From the NCBI GenBank assembly GCA_009617715.1, contig VTFK01000228.1, positions 1 to 64,000 of the forward strand: a stretch of DNA of 64,000 nucleotides, read 5' to 3'. The DNA comes from Plectrocnemia conspersa (taxonomy: Eukaryota > Arthropoda > Insecta > Trichoptera > Polycentropodidae). The notes below the pieces were generated by a model that ran no database searches, was not told where the DNA came from, and saw only the letters and a list, made by a program, of their open reading frames with translations. Of the stretch, positions 44,506 to 56,385 are shown piece after piece. The translations under genes and the position numbers were made by a program. Each line of letters begins with the position of its first letter. Position 1 is the first letter of the stretch.

Positions 44506-47500
44506 ATAGATTTCAAAAAGATTTCACTTATTAAAAGTTAGTCGGGAGACTTTTGCTTTATTATTGTAGTTATATGTTACATGCAAAGTTTAACAATACA
44601 TCAATTGCTATAAATTTGTTTTTACCTTTCGTCCAATATTTGGCGGGTAAGCGTTTTAAATTTAAAGGTTGGACCCTTTCTTACATCACTACAGACAAAA
44701 GTGGCGATTAACAATATAATAACTAAAACGTGATTATGTAGAATGTTTGACCAGTGGCATTTACGAAAATCAGAGACCCTGCTACTTTAATACATCATTT
44801 ACTATTCAATATCGATTACAAACGCTTACTTATGTATTATAACACACAGTAATGCTAAGTCTAACAACAGTGATGATACAGAAAATCGTTTAGTTTATAG
44901 ATAGACATGTTAAATATATATTATTAAGTGTTTTTATTAAAATATTTTATGGTATTTGTACATATTTATTGACGATTTTTAAAAACATTAAAGTATATTT
45001 TAAACCGACTTTATTTTCAAACGAAATACTTTGCACCGAAAAATCGTGAAATCTAGAGACAGAAAATATAATATAATGTATAAATAACTTGTTTTCATAA
45101 TTAAACGCCCGCGAACAATGAACATATTCAGCCCTCGTTTGTACGTACATATATTTTATTGGGACAAAAAAAAACGTCTACCGGAAAATACACGCGGATA
45201 TAAATTCACGCGGACTGACATTTTTGACGGCGCGTGTAAAGCGCGACAAAAAAATCTTGTTGTATTTTTTCTGTTATAATTATTATTCGAATAAATAAAA
45301 AAATGCGGTACGCCCTTGGAATCGGCCGTGCGAGCCGCGCGTGGCCGCTGAAAAAAATCAAAGACGATGCGTGATGGTGACGCATTTAATTTAATTTTAA
45401 GTAGTTGTCATTAGCGAGCGTGCGGAAGGGATTTGTCGCAAATTTTGCAAAGTTTTATAAAGTGGATGAGTAGAAGTAGCACGTTGCCGCTTAACTTTGG
45501 ATATTTAACATAACACTTATGTACAGTCAAATTAATACATATGAGAGAAAACAGTCTCTGGGGGAGTTTCAAACTCATTGAAATTCTGCTCTGTCGAGTT
45601 TGAAGCAAACCTGGGGGACGTAAGTCCTTCGTGCGACCAGCTTATCAAATCAGAGTTAACTTGTATAAGGATAATAAAATAGCCGAAAAGTTATACATTT
45701 TAGTTTTCAACTTACTATTTTTACTGTACAAAAATAATTAATTATACCAACACTGTATAACTTTTATACTTTTGGAGCATTGATTTTAATAAAAATTCGT
45801 AGTATCCAAAAAGGTCACCTCGGACATTTTTTTATGTTATTGTATTACTTTTTGAAACGTGAATCCTGCAAGTTGAGATTTTAAAAAATTGAAAAAACAT
45901 TGCGATTTTTCTTTTAGGAAATTCAAATCCATTAGTGACTGGCCATGTAATAATTGCATTTAAAAGGAAATTTAGGCGTCATATCACTAAATAAAAATTG
46001 TGGCGCGCTTGAATGTTATTGTTTGTATACATCTGTGTAGGGAAAAAATCATTAGTGTTTACTTTTCGACGGCTTATTTTATATACATAGAACGATCCAA
46101 TTTAGTAAATTTATGTTATGGTAGTGATTTTCTTGTTACAATATATTTTTGTTACGAAGATTTGATTATTTTTATTGTATTTAAAGTAGTAGAATAATTA
46201 AAAATATTATATTTGTATTGTTTTAAGTTGTAGACATCGAATTTAGTGTTATATTTTTTAACAATCACATCATTTATACACAATGTATACGATTTTATTA
46301 TCTATATTTTACACCTTAAAATTAACATAAATAAAGAATAATAAACCAGAAATCGGTAAGGCCATATTTAAAACTACCCCTTATTTTTTGACATTAATCA
46401 GTCGAAACTTTAAAAAAAAAAAATGTGATTATGTTTCAATATTGGAATATAATTCTTAAAAAAATTATTATAACTAACTACAACAATAAACTAATGTAAA
46501 ACTTAACTCATTTATTCACATATTAAAAAAAATAAAAATTCTACGAAAAATACTTTTTTGTAGCATTTTACAACTGATAAATTAACTTTTATTTTCAACC
46601 CTTTGATTGTCAAGAATTTAAATATTACTGTTAAAATATTAATGTATTATTTAATTGAATAACTATATGTACTAAAAATGAATTTATTTTCTTTGAAGTA
46701 AAAACCACAGACCAAAGTAAATGTATTTGATTTTTTCATGAATTATCAAAAAAATAGCAAAAATTAAATTTGCGAAACTAGAGGGTTTTAAATCATAATT
46801 ATAATGTAAACCAACAAATTATTCATAAGAAACAATCTGTCACAGAACTCGGGTTTTTAAACCTCCTTCTACAATCGGTTATTCCTAGGAATATTGGCTA
46901 TATTTACATACATCACTAGTATGACGTCATATCTGCGCCATTTATTGAAAAAACATTAGTGTTTACAATTTTTAATGTAGATTTTTGTTTGACTCATTTA
47001 TTTTTATGTCAGAAAATTTTTCACCGCCCCTATTATATCGAAACGTATCCGTTGATTTGTATGTGTTCTCAAGTTAAATTGTTTTTATTTTTATGTCCCT
47101 GCCTAATATAACAATTGTCTTTATTGTTAGCGAAGTTAGGCGTCATTGCCGTTTCTACCCCTAATATCCTTTTATAGGCCGGTTATAAATTGCGCGTATG
47201 GCGAAACTTTCATTTCTTTGAGTGATATAGAACATTACAGCGATTTTTATACCTAGCCCTTAGAACTTCAAGGCGGGCCATGTGCGTCGGACATATACGC
47301 AGCACCGAAACGTATTTGTGAATTCACCGCAAAATCTTAATTTCCTCAAACCATCAATCAATGTTGACGTTTTTTAAGACCACCTGTAATACAACCCTTA
47401 TATCTCAAAGAACCTATATACAGTGTGTCAAGAAAAAATGTATATTAACGCCCTTCAGGTTTACTCTGAATTTTATATATATACATATGTACGTGGTTTT

Positions 47501-47638
47501 TGGGTTTATTTAATCAGATGTATTATACAGACCTGTATTTATGTTTCGCATGAAGTAGTATTTTTTGCAAAATCGCAGTGGCAAAGCGTAGTCGCTTTCG
47601 ATAAAAATGTATTAATGTACAGGACTAAGTTCACATCC
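44506..47638. other. AT-rich with GC-richer block 45170-45620; no gene seen
   Basis: The block at 45170-45620 is CpG-rich (GCGCGTG, CGAGCCGCGCG words) and open on the minus strand for 65 codons without recognisable content. At 47167 GGTTATAAATTGCGCG is TATA-like, but nothing downstream supports a promoter. The rest is AT desert. Confidence 0.4.
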
Positions 47639-47642
47639 TTAA

Positions 47643-48571
47643 CCCGCCGTTGGTCGCGCGAGTGTTGCATACGCCGTTGGTCGCGCCTGAGCGAATAGCC
47701 GCCTCTCGGCTCTTTATGTTTTTAAGTTTAAATATCGAATATTTATTATTTTTTTAATTTTTGGTTTATTTTAGTGTTGTATATATAAAATAAATAAATT
47801 CTTTAAAACTTTTATTTACATAACGAAAGAAGAAAAATAAAATAATAAATATTTTAAAAGTAAAATTTTTTTTTTTTAGATATATGTTTAAAACTTTAAA
47901 AATAACATGAAAAAATATATATCATTTTTGATCTTGATTACTTGAATACTTAGTTATGCAATCTGGACATAATGCCGATGACAGTTCTTTTCATATTGGG
48001 TTATAGCATATGTGGCATTTGATGGTGATTTTGCGATTTTTTTCCTAGAGCAAAAATTACATTTTGGACGATTCTATTCACTTGGTTCTAAGTGATGAAT
48101 TATCGTAGTGTCAGGTTTCTCTCCTAAATACTGCTATACTTTTATTTGCAAACTTTGCAATAAATTTGTTTAATTTTTAAATTATCTAAGGAATCGAAAA
48201 AATTTCAAAATAGTTTTTTTTTACTATGTATCAAAAGAGTTAAATAAAATATATTTGTAAAATAAATTAAAACATATTAATAACAACAAAAAAAGTAAAT
48301 ATTAATAAAAAGAACTAGCAAAAGTTTAAATTTCCAGCACGAATCTAACCCGCGTAAATAACGTTCTCTCTCGATCCTTGATATAACACAACTAATACGC
48401 AAAACCAAATGTATATCAAATTAGTAAACACGTGTTTGAGCCTGCAATATTGAAGAAAACATAATTCTTGAAAAGTAGAGGGATCCGCAAGTTAATATGT
48501 TTCATGCAAAAAAAACGGCATCAAAAAAACCGATAGGGTGAGCGCTGCGCCGCCGTGCGACCAACGGCGGG
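47643..48571 (-). mobile_element. deleted piggyBac element, 929 bp, TTAA duplication
   Basis: TTAA (47639-47642) precedes CCCGCCGTTGGTCGCGCG, and the right end reads GTGCGACCAACGGCGGG before TTAA (48572-48575); the first 15 bases of the two ends are perfectly complementary. At the left the end motif CGCCGTTGGTCGCGC is repeated once internally (about 47672). The minus strand keeps the Cys-rich C-terminal domain of a piggyBac transposase near the left end, which fixes orientation. The catalytic DDD core is gone. Confidence 0.9.
47922..48073 (-). pseudogene. piggyBac C-terminal Cys-rich domain fragment
   Basis: Minus-strand frames read NRPKCNFCSRKK, then after a frame shift in an A-run EKNRKITIKCHICYNPI, a stop, KELSSALCPDCITKYS and TGA. 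The series CxxC...CxxC...CxxC is the zinc-binding tail typical of piggyBac transposases, which binds the end repeats. One frameshift and an in-frame stop make it non-functional. Confidence 0.8.
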
Positions 48572-48619
48572 TTAAAGAATACCCGTGAATATGATATCGC
48601 CTAAATATTTTTTCTACAG

Positions 48620-48665
48620 TTAGCTACCCCTGGCCGAGGTGGTGAAACTCGAAGTGCGTACTGCT
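48620..48665 (+). CDS. candidate 46-nt microexon
   Basis: A strong 3-prime splice site (ATTTTTTCTACAG, ending at 48619) is followed by 46 GC-richer bases and then GCT|GTAAGC at 48665/48666. Only one frame is open through it (LATPGRGGETRSAYC). It lies just outside the piggyBac element. I cannot link it to a protein family and its length is not a multiple of three. Signals are good but such pairs also arise by chance in a window this long. Confidence 0.3.
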
Positions 48666-49060
48666 GTAAGCCGGCAATTATTTAGGCATATCAAGGGAAA
48701 AGGGGGAACGTCTCTCCGATGGATGTAATACATAATAGCTATGGGGTTTTGTCTGTCTCTCGTGGCGTATTGTCCTACGGCGGTGGAGCACCCCTAATAC
48801 TGCCATTGTTTGACTCGTATCCGCGACAATGTCTACTCTAACTCGACTCAGAGTATGGATGTGAAAAGTCGTATTGCGGATAGATAGACGAGTGGATACT
48901 AAGACAAAACCGCATCCGGAATTTGCAATAGAAGCTGTAAAAGGAATTGCTCCCAGACGGTGTGTTGGGAAGATGTTGGAAATATTTAATTCGAACATCA
49001 TTCACTTCGGTTACACGTGAGGTATTCAAAATGGAATTCGGTTAAGGTATGTTACCGGAA
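48666..49060. other. GC-richer block with unrecognised minus open frames
   Basis: Two overlapping minus frames (48678-49001, 107 codons; 48838-49029) span a CpG-containing block. Neither peptide has a recognisable domain or a splice context, so I read this as non-coding, possibly conserved, sequence next to the microexon candidate. Confidence 0.3.
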
Positions 49061-50401
49061 CAGTCTTTAAACATCGTACGTTGTAATTGAGGTCTTTACA
49101 CGACGCTTCAAAAGATAAATCTGTGTTTATGCCTTGACTTTATATATGTATGTATATTACTTAGATACACATTGAGATATTATATTTTTTTTAATATATG
49201 TATTTAATATAAATATTATTGTTTCTATGTACATATATACTTTATATAATATATAATTAAAATTCAAGCGACAATAGAGGCAGACTATTGCTTTATACGA
49301 CCTGGGGGAGTTTATCTAATGCCTCCTAGAAGACTACTTGAATCACGATACCCAGTGTTAAAGTCAGAACGACTTACTGTATAAGTTCGCTTATTTTTAT
49401 TCCCCTTATAGAGCGCGCTCATAAAGCAGTAGAGAATGTGTACATACATATATGGTGTAATAAAATAATATTTTAGAACGAATATGTGCAGTGTTTCTAC
49501 ACAATACTTATAAACAAATAAGAGTATCTATAAATAGATTTTACGCAATAGGATTATGTTTGTGTAACAATGCAGTATTTTGTCACGTGGCTTTTAATGA
49601 ATTATAATCACAATGGAACCTCGATAGCATAAGAATTAACAGCTTAATTAATACCAACCTTTATCTAGTAATAAGTCAGGTTTTGGCTCCAATTTGTTAC
49701 ACATTTTAATTTATTATTTCTGTCATTCATTTTCGTGTTTTAATTTTTTTATAATTATTATCGGGGTTTTGTTAATGGTTTTGATTAAAATATTAAAAAA
49801 CTTGAAATTTTCACGACTATACGTTAATTGTTATACAACTTAGTATGAGATTTTTTTCGAGTTAAAGTTTAATACAAGAAAATTCCAAGGAACTATCTCA
49901 TTTATTTTTAGACCATCGCGTTGCGTTTTGTAGCTCATTTTTTTTATTGATTTGTTGTGTTTGTGTTGATAAAATTAAGGAATATTGACTTTTTATTTAT
50001 TGCAAATCTGAACATCATGATTTACAAACATATTTTATTATTAAAAATTCAAATAAAATGTTCAAATATATCAATAAATATTAAAAAAAAGTGCACTATT
50101 CTACATAATTTGTTCCGGCTCCTCATGGCTGTCGCCGAAAACATCTAGGTGGCTAATTTATTTACAAAGCAAAATTAAAAATTCTTTCTTCAGTTTTTCT
50201 TAGAAATTAGAAAGAACTTTATTTGTGTATTATAGAAAAAAATATATAGAAAAATAATTATTATTTAAAAAAAAAACTGTTTACAAATTACATGGGACTA
50301 GGCTACAATTTATTGTTAAATTTCCCTTGGTGTGAAAATTGTAGAGTTTAATTCGACCGCCCACCTTATTTCGCACTCGACGTTTATTTAATGTATTAAA
50401 A
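49061..50401. other. AT-rich, no gene seen
   Basis: No gene, repeat pair or splice architecture recognised beyond short chance ORFs. Confidence 0.45.
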
Positions 50402-50492
50402 TTTCCTTCTCAATTTTTGTTTCAGGTAAATACGCGCCATCTTCAATTATGAACCGTTGCGAATTCGCACCTCTCCTCGCAAAGTATGTATT
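50402..50492 (+). promoter_or_regulatory. second candidate recursive splice site with 58-nt exon
   Basis: A long pyrimidine tract (TTTCCTTCTC..TTTTTGTTTCAG, ending 50425) is followed directly by GTAAATAC, so acceptor and donor abut. A second donor, AAA|GTATGT, follows at 50483/50484, giving a possible exon 50426-50483. One frame is open through it (KYAPSSIMNRCEFAPLLA). This repeats the arrangement at 5843-5907: acceptor, GTAA, GC-richer short segment, GTATGT. The GTAAAT donor is weaker than GTAAGT. An ordinary short exon is the main alternative. Confidence 0.4.
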
Positions 50493-51230
50493 ACGCAATT
50501 CCATCCGCGTTTATTTTGTTTTTCGAGCTGAAATATTCATGTAATTTGTATGTAAGCCGCCCGGGGCGCATGCTGCTTGCAGTCCTCTCGCAGGAGCCGT
50601 GTAAAGTTCGAAGGAGCAACTTAAGTATTTAAGAAGTTGCATCCGAAGGACGCTTTCGAAAACCAAATGTCTCGTAAAGACAAGGACGGAAACGAGCTCG
50701 CTGCTGCGTTCCTGTTTTATTCACGCGGCACTTCTGCCTCTACGGCATGAGCTGTTGTATTGGATAAAGTTGTCGTTTTTAATGCGCTATAACCGAGAAA
50801 GAACTGTGTCGTTAGATATCAAACTCGCATATAATACACAAGTCATTTTCTGGAGTACCACATAACTCTTATCTCATGTAGGGCTTTCACCTGAATATCC
50901 TGGTTTATTCTGAAATGTCAGAGAAACTAACAAGCAACTAATATAATTTATTTATTTAGTTACACATAGACGACGAAACAGCTGGTTACAGTTTATTTTT
51001 AAAATCCAATGTATAAATATAAATGTAACCAGATCGTCTTAAATGTCGGAGTATTAGCTGGAGTGTCGTAGTAACATTATCAGCTGTGATCTGTTGCGAT
51101 GTGATATTGTGATAATGCTGGACTATTCGCTGATGTGCCTCGTGCTGAAACTTCTTGAGTTTGAGTCTCAGGAGTGTCTTCCTCTGTCTGTACTATCTCT
51201 ATCTATTTATCTGCCAGCGCGTCTCCTATT
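50493..51230. other. GC-rich block to about 50760, then AT-rich
   Basis: The GC-rich sequence continues to about 50760 with words such as GCCGCCCGGGGCGC; no open frame is convincing. It may be the conserved surroundings of the splice-site candidate. Confidence 0.3.
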
Positions 51231-51350
51231 CTGTGACTATGTGTCACATATTTTATTTTTCTGGTCCCAGACAGCTCTGACGAATCGCAGATGAAAATGT
51301 TGGTTGACCAATTGCATCGATTTTTGAACACACCCACAAGATATGTTTCT
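51231..51350. repeat. fragment of the 9.7-kb repeat family
   Basis: It shares CAATTGCATCGATT, a (C/G)CAGATG...ATGTTG block and the flanking TGTGAC(T)ATGTGTCA region with 9907-10022, in the same order. Minus open frames here (51203-51428) give a peptide resembling that at 9.9 kb (FICDSSELSG versus TICDLLNSSR), so the family probably derives from a coding element. Confidence 0.45.
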
Positions 51351-52603
51351 GCCTTGAAAGTTAATCTGCCAGATCGATATTTTCGGCAATTGATAAAAAA
51401 CACATTGTTGATCGCGCATCCTTTCCAAACAAAAAGTATTTTTTAAGGGTGCTTACAAGTGAGTAACGTCTCAGGACAATTGTGCTGAATACTAAAATAT
51501 TATTTACACAATTGTTAGGTCCTTATATATAATTAGTTGATATTTCTCGACATTTGTTAAAAATAGTCGGTAAAATAACCTTTAAATTGTGCAAGTTAAA
51601 ACCCCCACAAATCATTTATATTTTACAGCACAACTCGAGATTTTTTGATATGGTTAAAACCTCTCTATGTTTGGCATTAAATGGCATAACCCTGGTAGTG
51701 AGCTCGGTGAAAACGTCCATATTTGAAGCAAATGTCTGCGGTTTGCCAGTTATCGTATTTTCTATGACTGAAATTTTTATCAAACGGGATATTGTCGATT
51801 CGGATTACTCGTCGAAATTTTCACTAACCTGTAAAAGATGGTCTGGCTAGCGAATAAACGGCGGCAATCAAACGCCATAGACCCATATTTTATCTTAATT
51901 TTTAATTTCATTAATTTTGGATCAATAGTTTCGGACATATCAAAAAAAATTGTATAGGTATTTATTTGACGAATAAAATGACAAACTCAGAAATTAAATA
52001 CGTTAACTGACGTTTATTGGATTTTAATAAATAACCCATTGAGGATCAATTGTAGAATCGGTGAATTTTCCATTCGACCAATTTACTGGTCATAAACTTT
52101 CCTAGAACCGATTATCTGTTATCATCGCGTCATACGAATTTTGAAAACAGTAGCCATACAACGTAATTCATTTGTAAGTCACACTACCAAAGGAAATCTA
52201 AAATGTCAAAAGGTTAAAAATATTATAAAATATAAATTTTAGCAATAAAAATAAAATTATATGCGATAAACCTAAGGTTTTACAATGACTTATTAACTTT
52301 TGCAGTTTACTTGTATCTTCATAAATCTGGATCTTATTTAAGCTTTTTTAATAAATCGGTTTAATTTGTTTTAGCGGGTATTTAAAATATCATAAAAAAT
52401 ATAACTTCTTAAAAATAATATTGCAGAAAAAAGTAAGGAGCTAATATTTTGTGCAATTTAACTTGAATATAAAGTAAATTATTAAAATGGTATATTTTTT
52501 TGCGTATTAATTGTTAAAATAATTAATTTTTGAAGTAATAAATATCTGAGAGAGAAACTATTTGGTTTAAAAAAATCTCATAGTACTTGTGTTCGTCTTT
52601 GTT
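51351..52603. other. AT-rich, one unrecognised plus ORF
   Basis: A 98-codon plus open frame (51554-51850) has no ATG-plus-context or domain that I recognise. The rest is AT-rich. Confidence 0.35.
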
Positions 52604-52607
52604 TTAA

Positions 52608-53234
52608 CCCACTTGAGTGATTTGCCCGAATACAATTCGGGTAGGTCTTTGCTGTCATTGATTTGCCCGAAAATATCGTACAAAAAATTATTTTATACTG
52701 ATTTGACCGAATCCAGCTCGGGTAATTCCCCCACCAGTCTAGACTGACAGGTGTCGTAATTTGAAGGACGCGAGTGGCAAAAAAATAAGAAAAGAAACCC
52801 GAACCTACTGCCCTGATTTAATAGGGTTATGTATGGAATGTTTCAAAATATTCCATACAAAAAAAAAAAAAGAATTAATTTTTTATGTTTTCAGTTTTTT
52901 AGGTAATGTTTGATTCAAATAAAATATGTTTGATGAAAATTAATCTTTTTTCTTCGTTGTTTCAAAATTACACTGTTTTATGTTTTTCCTTATATTGTTT
53001 ATTTGTAAATACTAAATTATATTTTTTTCTTTATTTAAGTTTCTTTAAGTTTTTACGTAATGTTTGATTCAAATAAAATATGTTTGATGAAAATTAAACT
53101 TTCCTTTGTTTTTTTCTTTCTTTCCTAATATTGTTTATTTTGTGTTTTATACTGATTTATTAAATTAAAAAATATAATAAAAAAAATATTTGTTTTTTAC
53201 CCACTTTTTTCCATCGGGTTGACCACAGAAGTGG
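52608..53234. mobile_element. piggyBac-like MITE, 627 bp, TTAA duplication
   Basis: TTAA (52604-52607) precedes CCCACTTGAGTG, and the right end reads CACAGAAGTGG before TTAA (53235-53238); the complement of the right end starts CCACTTCTG, so the ends agree with one indel. Seventeen bases inside the left end is the palindrome CCCGAAT-ACA-ATTCGGG (52625-52641). TGATTTG(C/A)CCGAA occurs three times near 52619, 52660 and 52701. A 40-bp direct repeat beginning TAATGTTTGATTCAAAT is at 52904 and 53058. No coding remnant was recognised. Confidence 0.75.
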
Positions 53235-53238
53235 TTAA

Positions 53239-54023
53239 TAAATAATTATATAGAAAAGTAATAATAAATTATTAATTTTAACATCTTGACTTAATTAATA
53301 CCTGAAAGTGTGAGTTCGTGAGTAAATAATGCGTTTAAATGCTAAGCAGCTCTCGGGTTCATAAGTCATCTCTTATCTTTCTCATCGCCATTAATATTCA
53401 GTTTTTTTTCTTTGTGTGCCACACATACCAAAAAATCTCTTACAAAAAATATTATTCTATGATATATGTAAAATAGCAAAAACTTTATTTTACTTAGGAT
53501 TTAAACTTATGTTTTTTTTTATTTCTTAAATAAACCAGCACAATAGACCAGTGACAAATCTATTAAAATTTTAAATTTTATGAACCTTTTTGTTTTATAT
53601 GAATCTAAATTTTTTAATATAATTATAATGTGATCGATCATCAAATCAGCATAAAAGATTTTCCTAATCTCAATAAATTTACTAATATTTTATATAATCT
53701 TATAAAAATGAAAATATATGTATAAATAAAAAAGTTTAGGTTCACAAATTATTTATTCTGTCCTAGATTTTAAAAAAATGAATAAATACACAAATAAATA
53801 AAACTTGAATAAGCTGATGCTGATGATAATTATTACTTAAAATTTGTAATATAGGGTAAAAATTTGATTTTATATTAATTATGTAGTAATTGCAATTAAA
53901 AATATATTTTTATTAAATAACTGACATTATATTTATATAAATATCTAATAAAGTAAATGTAGTAGTTTAATATATTTGCATTTTATTAAGAATAATGTTG
54001 TCATATTACGAATAATTTGGCTA
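53239..54023. other. AT desert, no gene seen
   Basis: Nothing beyond AT-rich sequence. Confidence 0.5.
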
Positions 54024-54105
54024 TTAACCTCCTTACTTAGCTTTAACCATCACACTTCGCACTTGGTCTTAACAACAAACTTAGTGGTTAATACAATATT
54101 ATTAT
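54024..54105. repeat. dispersed repeat pair, copy 1
   Basis: TTAACCTCC(T/C)(T/C)ACTTAGC(T/C)TTAACCA, followed by ACTTGGTCTTAACA, is shared with 56309-56385. Both copies begin at a TTAA. On the minus strand both can be read as VKTK(C/L)(E/K)V..WL(K/R)LS(K/E)EVN with conservative changes, so a coding ancestor is possible. Family unknown. Confidence 0.65.
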
Positions 54106-56308
54106 ATAATACTACAAACAGAATATTATTTAACATTATAGTAATCATTACCACAATTTAATTTATGTATAATATTATTTTGTTAGTTAATTGACACTTT
54201 CTTATTTTATGTTATATACATAACCATTTACAAGAAAATATTCCCAAGATATGATTCAATTGGATAGTTTAACCGTTAGTTACTTCAAATATAACTGTTT
54301 TTCTTAAATAAAGATAAATTTATGTTTTGTGGTCACTATTTTTTTATTTCAATAATAATTTTTATGGAGAATATTTTCTTTATTTTTAATGGATAAACAA
54401 TCCCGTATACTTTAAATATTTGATTTATAAACATATCAACGAACCATATAAATACCCCAAAATTGTTTTACTTTTGGTTACGCCCAGTAAAAGTGAAAAA
54501 TACCTATACATTATGGTAGTTTTGACATTAAGCGATGAATTATGCAAATTTATTAGCTTATATTATGGAACAACGTGAATAATAAATAGAGTGATTTATT
54601 TTTATTTTTATTTAATATTGAATTTTTGATGGTATATAAAATATTTGTTAATGCAATTAAAGATATTATATCGATAAAGCTCCAGCTTTTTCGATTACTT
54701 AAGATGATTAATTGCATTTATCTTAAAATAATTTTAGGACAGATTTAAAAAACCCTAGACGTTATGACTACCTAAATGATATATGTATATATATTTATTT
54801 ATAAACGATATAACGTAAGCAGTGTCCTGATTCTCTCGCCTTTAAAAAAATTGGGAAATAAATTTGGAATATTGTTAGTAAAGATTTGCGGTGTTTCAAA
54901 TAAATGGTAAATCACTCTCTTTGAAAGAACAGCAATAAATTAAAAACACCGCACGACTATGCAGTAACCAATAATTATTTTAACACGTTTTTTAGAATAT
55001 ATTATAAAAAAATAATACACTTTTTACTTCACGTAACGTGACGACCGGTCGTTTTATTTTTATTTTAAGCTACATTATTTTATAAAGCAAACACAAGTTT
55101 TTAATCATGTTGACATGCTAATGTGAAATTATAGACATAAACAAGGTTAAATATTGAGTTACATCTAAAATCATAAATAAAAAAAATTATGGTTCGAATA
55201 TGTTATAATTATATCCGTTCAAATTGTTCGATTGTGTTGTTTTTTCCAATTAAGAAAATTTCGGCTCATATGCAATATGATACAGATTTTAAGAAATACG
55301 ATAGTATAGAATTTTTATTTTAAGGGTACATTATATAATAAAGATAGATAAAATTCTGACTTTATTATGGAAGATTTATATTACAATGCAGTTTTTTAAT
55401 CCATAAATCTCATTGAAAGTTTTTTTTATTTTTATTATTTTCAATATTTATGATATTTTTAAAGCAATTTTTAAAAATACACCAATTTACTGAATCCATT
55501 GATTGATGGTGTTACATCAACGTCAATATTACCAACCAAGTTAAAATCGCTTTTATATTCCAATAGTTTTGTATCTTATTATTAATAAATTATTTTGAAC
55601 GGTACAATGCTAAATTTAAAATTGTCAGCGATTAATGCATACCACGTCAAACGCTTTTTCAATATCTATCGAGAGCACTACATAACTTTAAGTCATAATC
55701 ACTTTTGACATGTTTCTTCCTAACTTAATCATGGCTTTGTGATGTTATCTCTAATTAAGTTGTTTTTCTTTATACATTGGCCTCCAAACTGTGTGACGTA
55801 GAACTGTTCTTTTTGGCGTCCCCAATTATACGGCTATTACGCGCTCACTTTGCGCGTCATCGCATTGGCGTTTAATTGCGGAGCTTTTAATCGCCGAATT
55901 ATGCGCGGCGAATCGCTGCCGAGCTTTACCAACCGGATAGAGCTTTTCGACTCGCGAATTTCCATCTTGAAAAATGCGGCTTTTGGTGAATTTTTCAAAT
56001 CGCTGAAAGCATCAGCGGAAGCAATTTTCAGTCGCGTGTATACATTTTAGATATACGAGAATTGCCGTTTAGGTTGAATAATAAATATGCCTATATTTGA
56101 CCGTGTATATATTATTAAATAATGAAATAGAAACATGCAGATAATATTATTTATTAAAATAAATACTTTTTACATATACCTAAAAATAATACTTTGTATT
56201 ATATATATATATATATAACCCTCGGTTTTAATCTTTAAGAACAATAGTCTTTAAAGGCAGCAAAATTTAAGTCAGAAGTGTTGTTTGCACTTGTTCGCTT
56301 GTTGTCCG
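54106..56308. other. AT-rich; GC-rich block 55790-56050
   Basis: The block at 55790-56050 is CpG-rich and open for 66 codons on the plus strand without recognised content. A (TA)n run is at about 56198-56216. The rest is AT desert. Confidence 0.4.
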
Positions 56309-56385
56309 TTAACCTCCTCACTTAGCCTTAACCAACATACTTTTAACTTGGTCTTAACATTTAACTTATTATTCAATATTACATA
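56309..56385. repeat. dispersed repeat pair, copy 2
   Basis: Partner of 54024-54105, same orientation, 2.3 kb away. It reads TTAACCTCCTCACTTAGCCT at its start and ACTTGGTCTTAACA later. Confidence 0.65.

Noticed and set aside
48678..49001. 107-codon minus open frame
   Set aside because: Unrecognised peptide in a GC-richer block, no splice context, overlaps another frame.
51554..51850. 98-codon plus open frame
   Set aside because: No recognisable motif; composition close to surrounding non-coding sequence.
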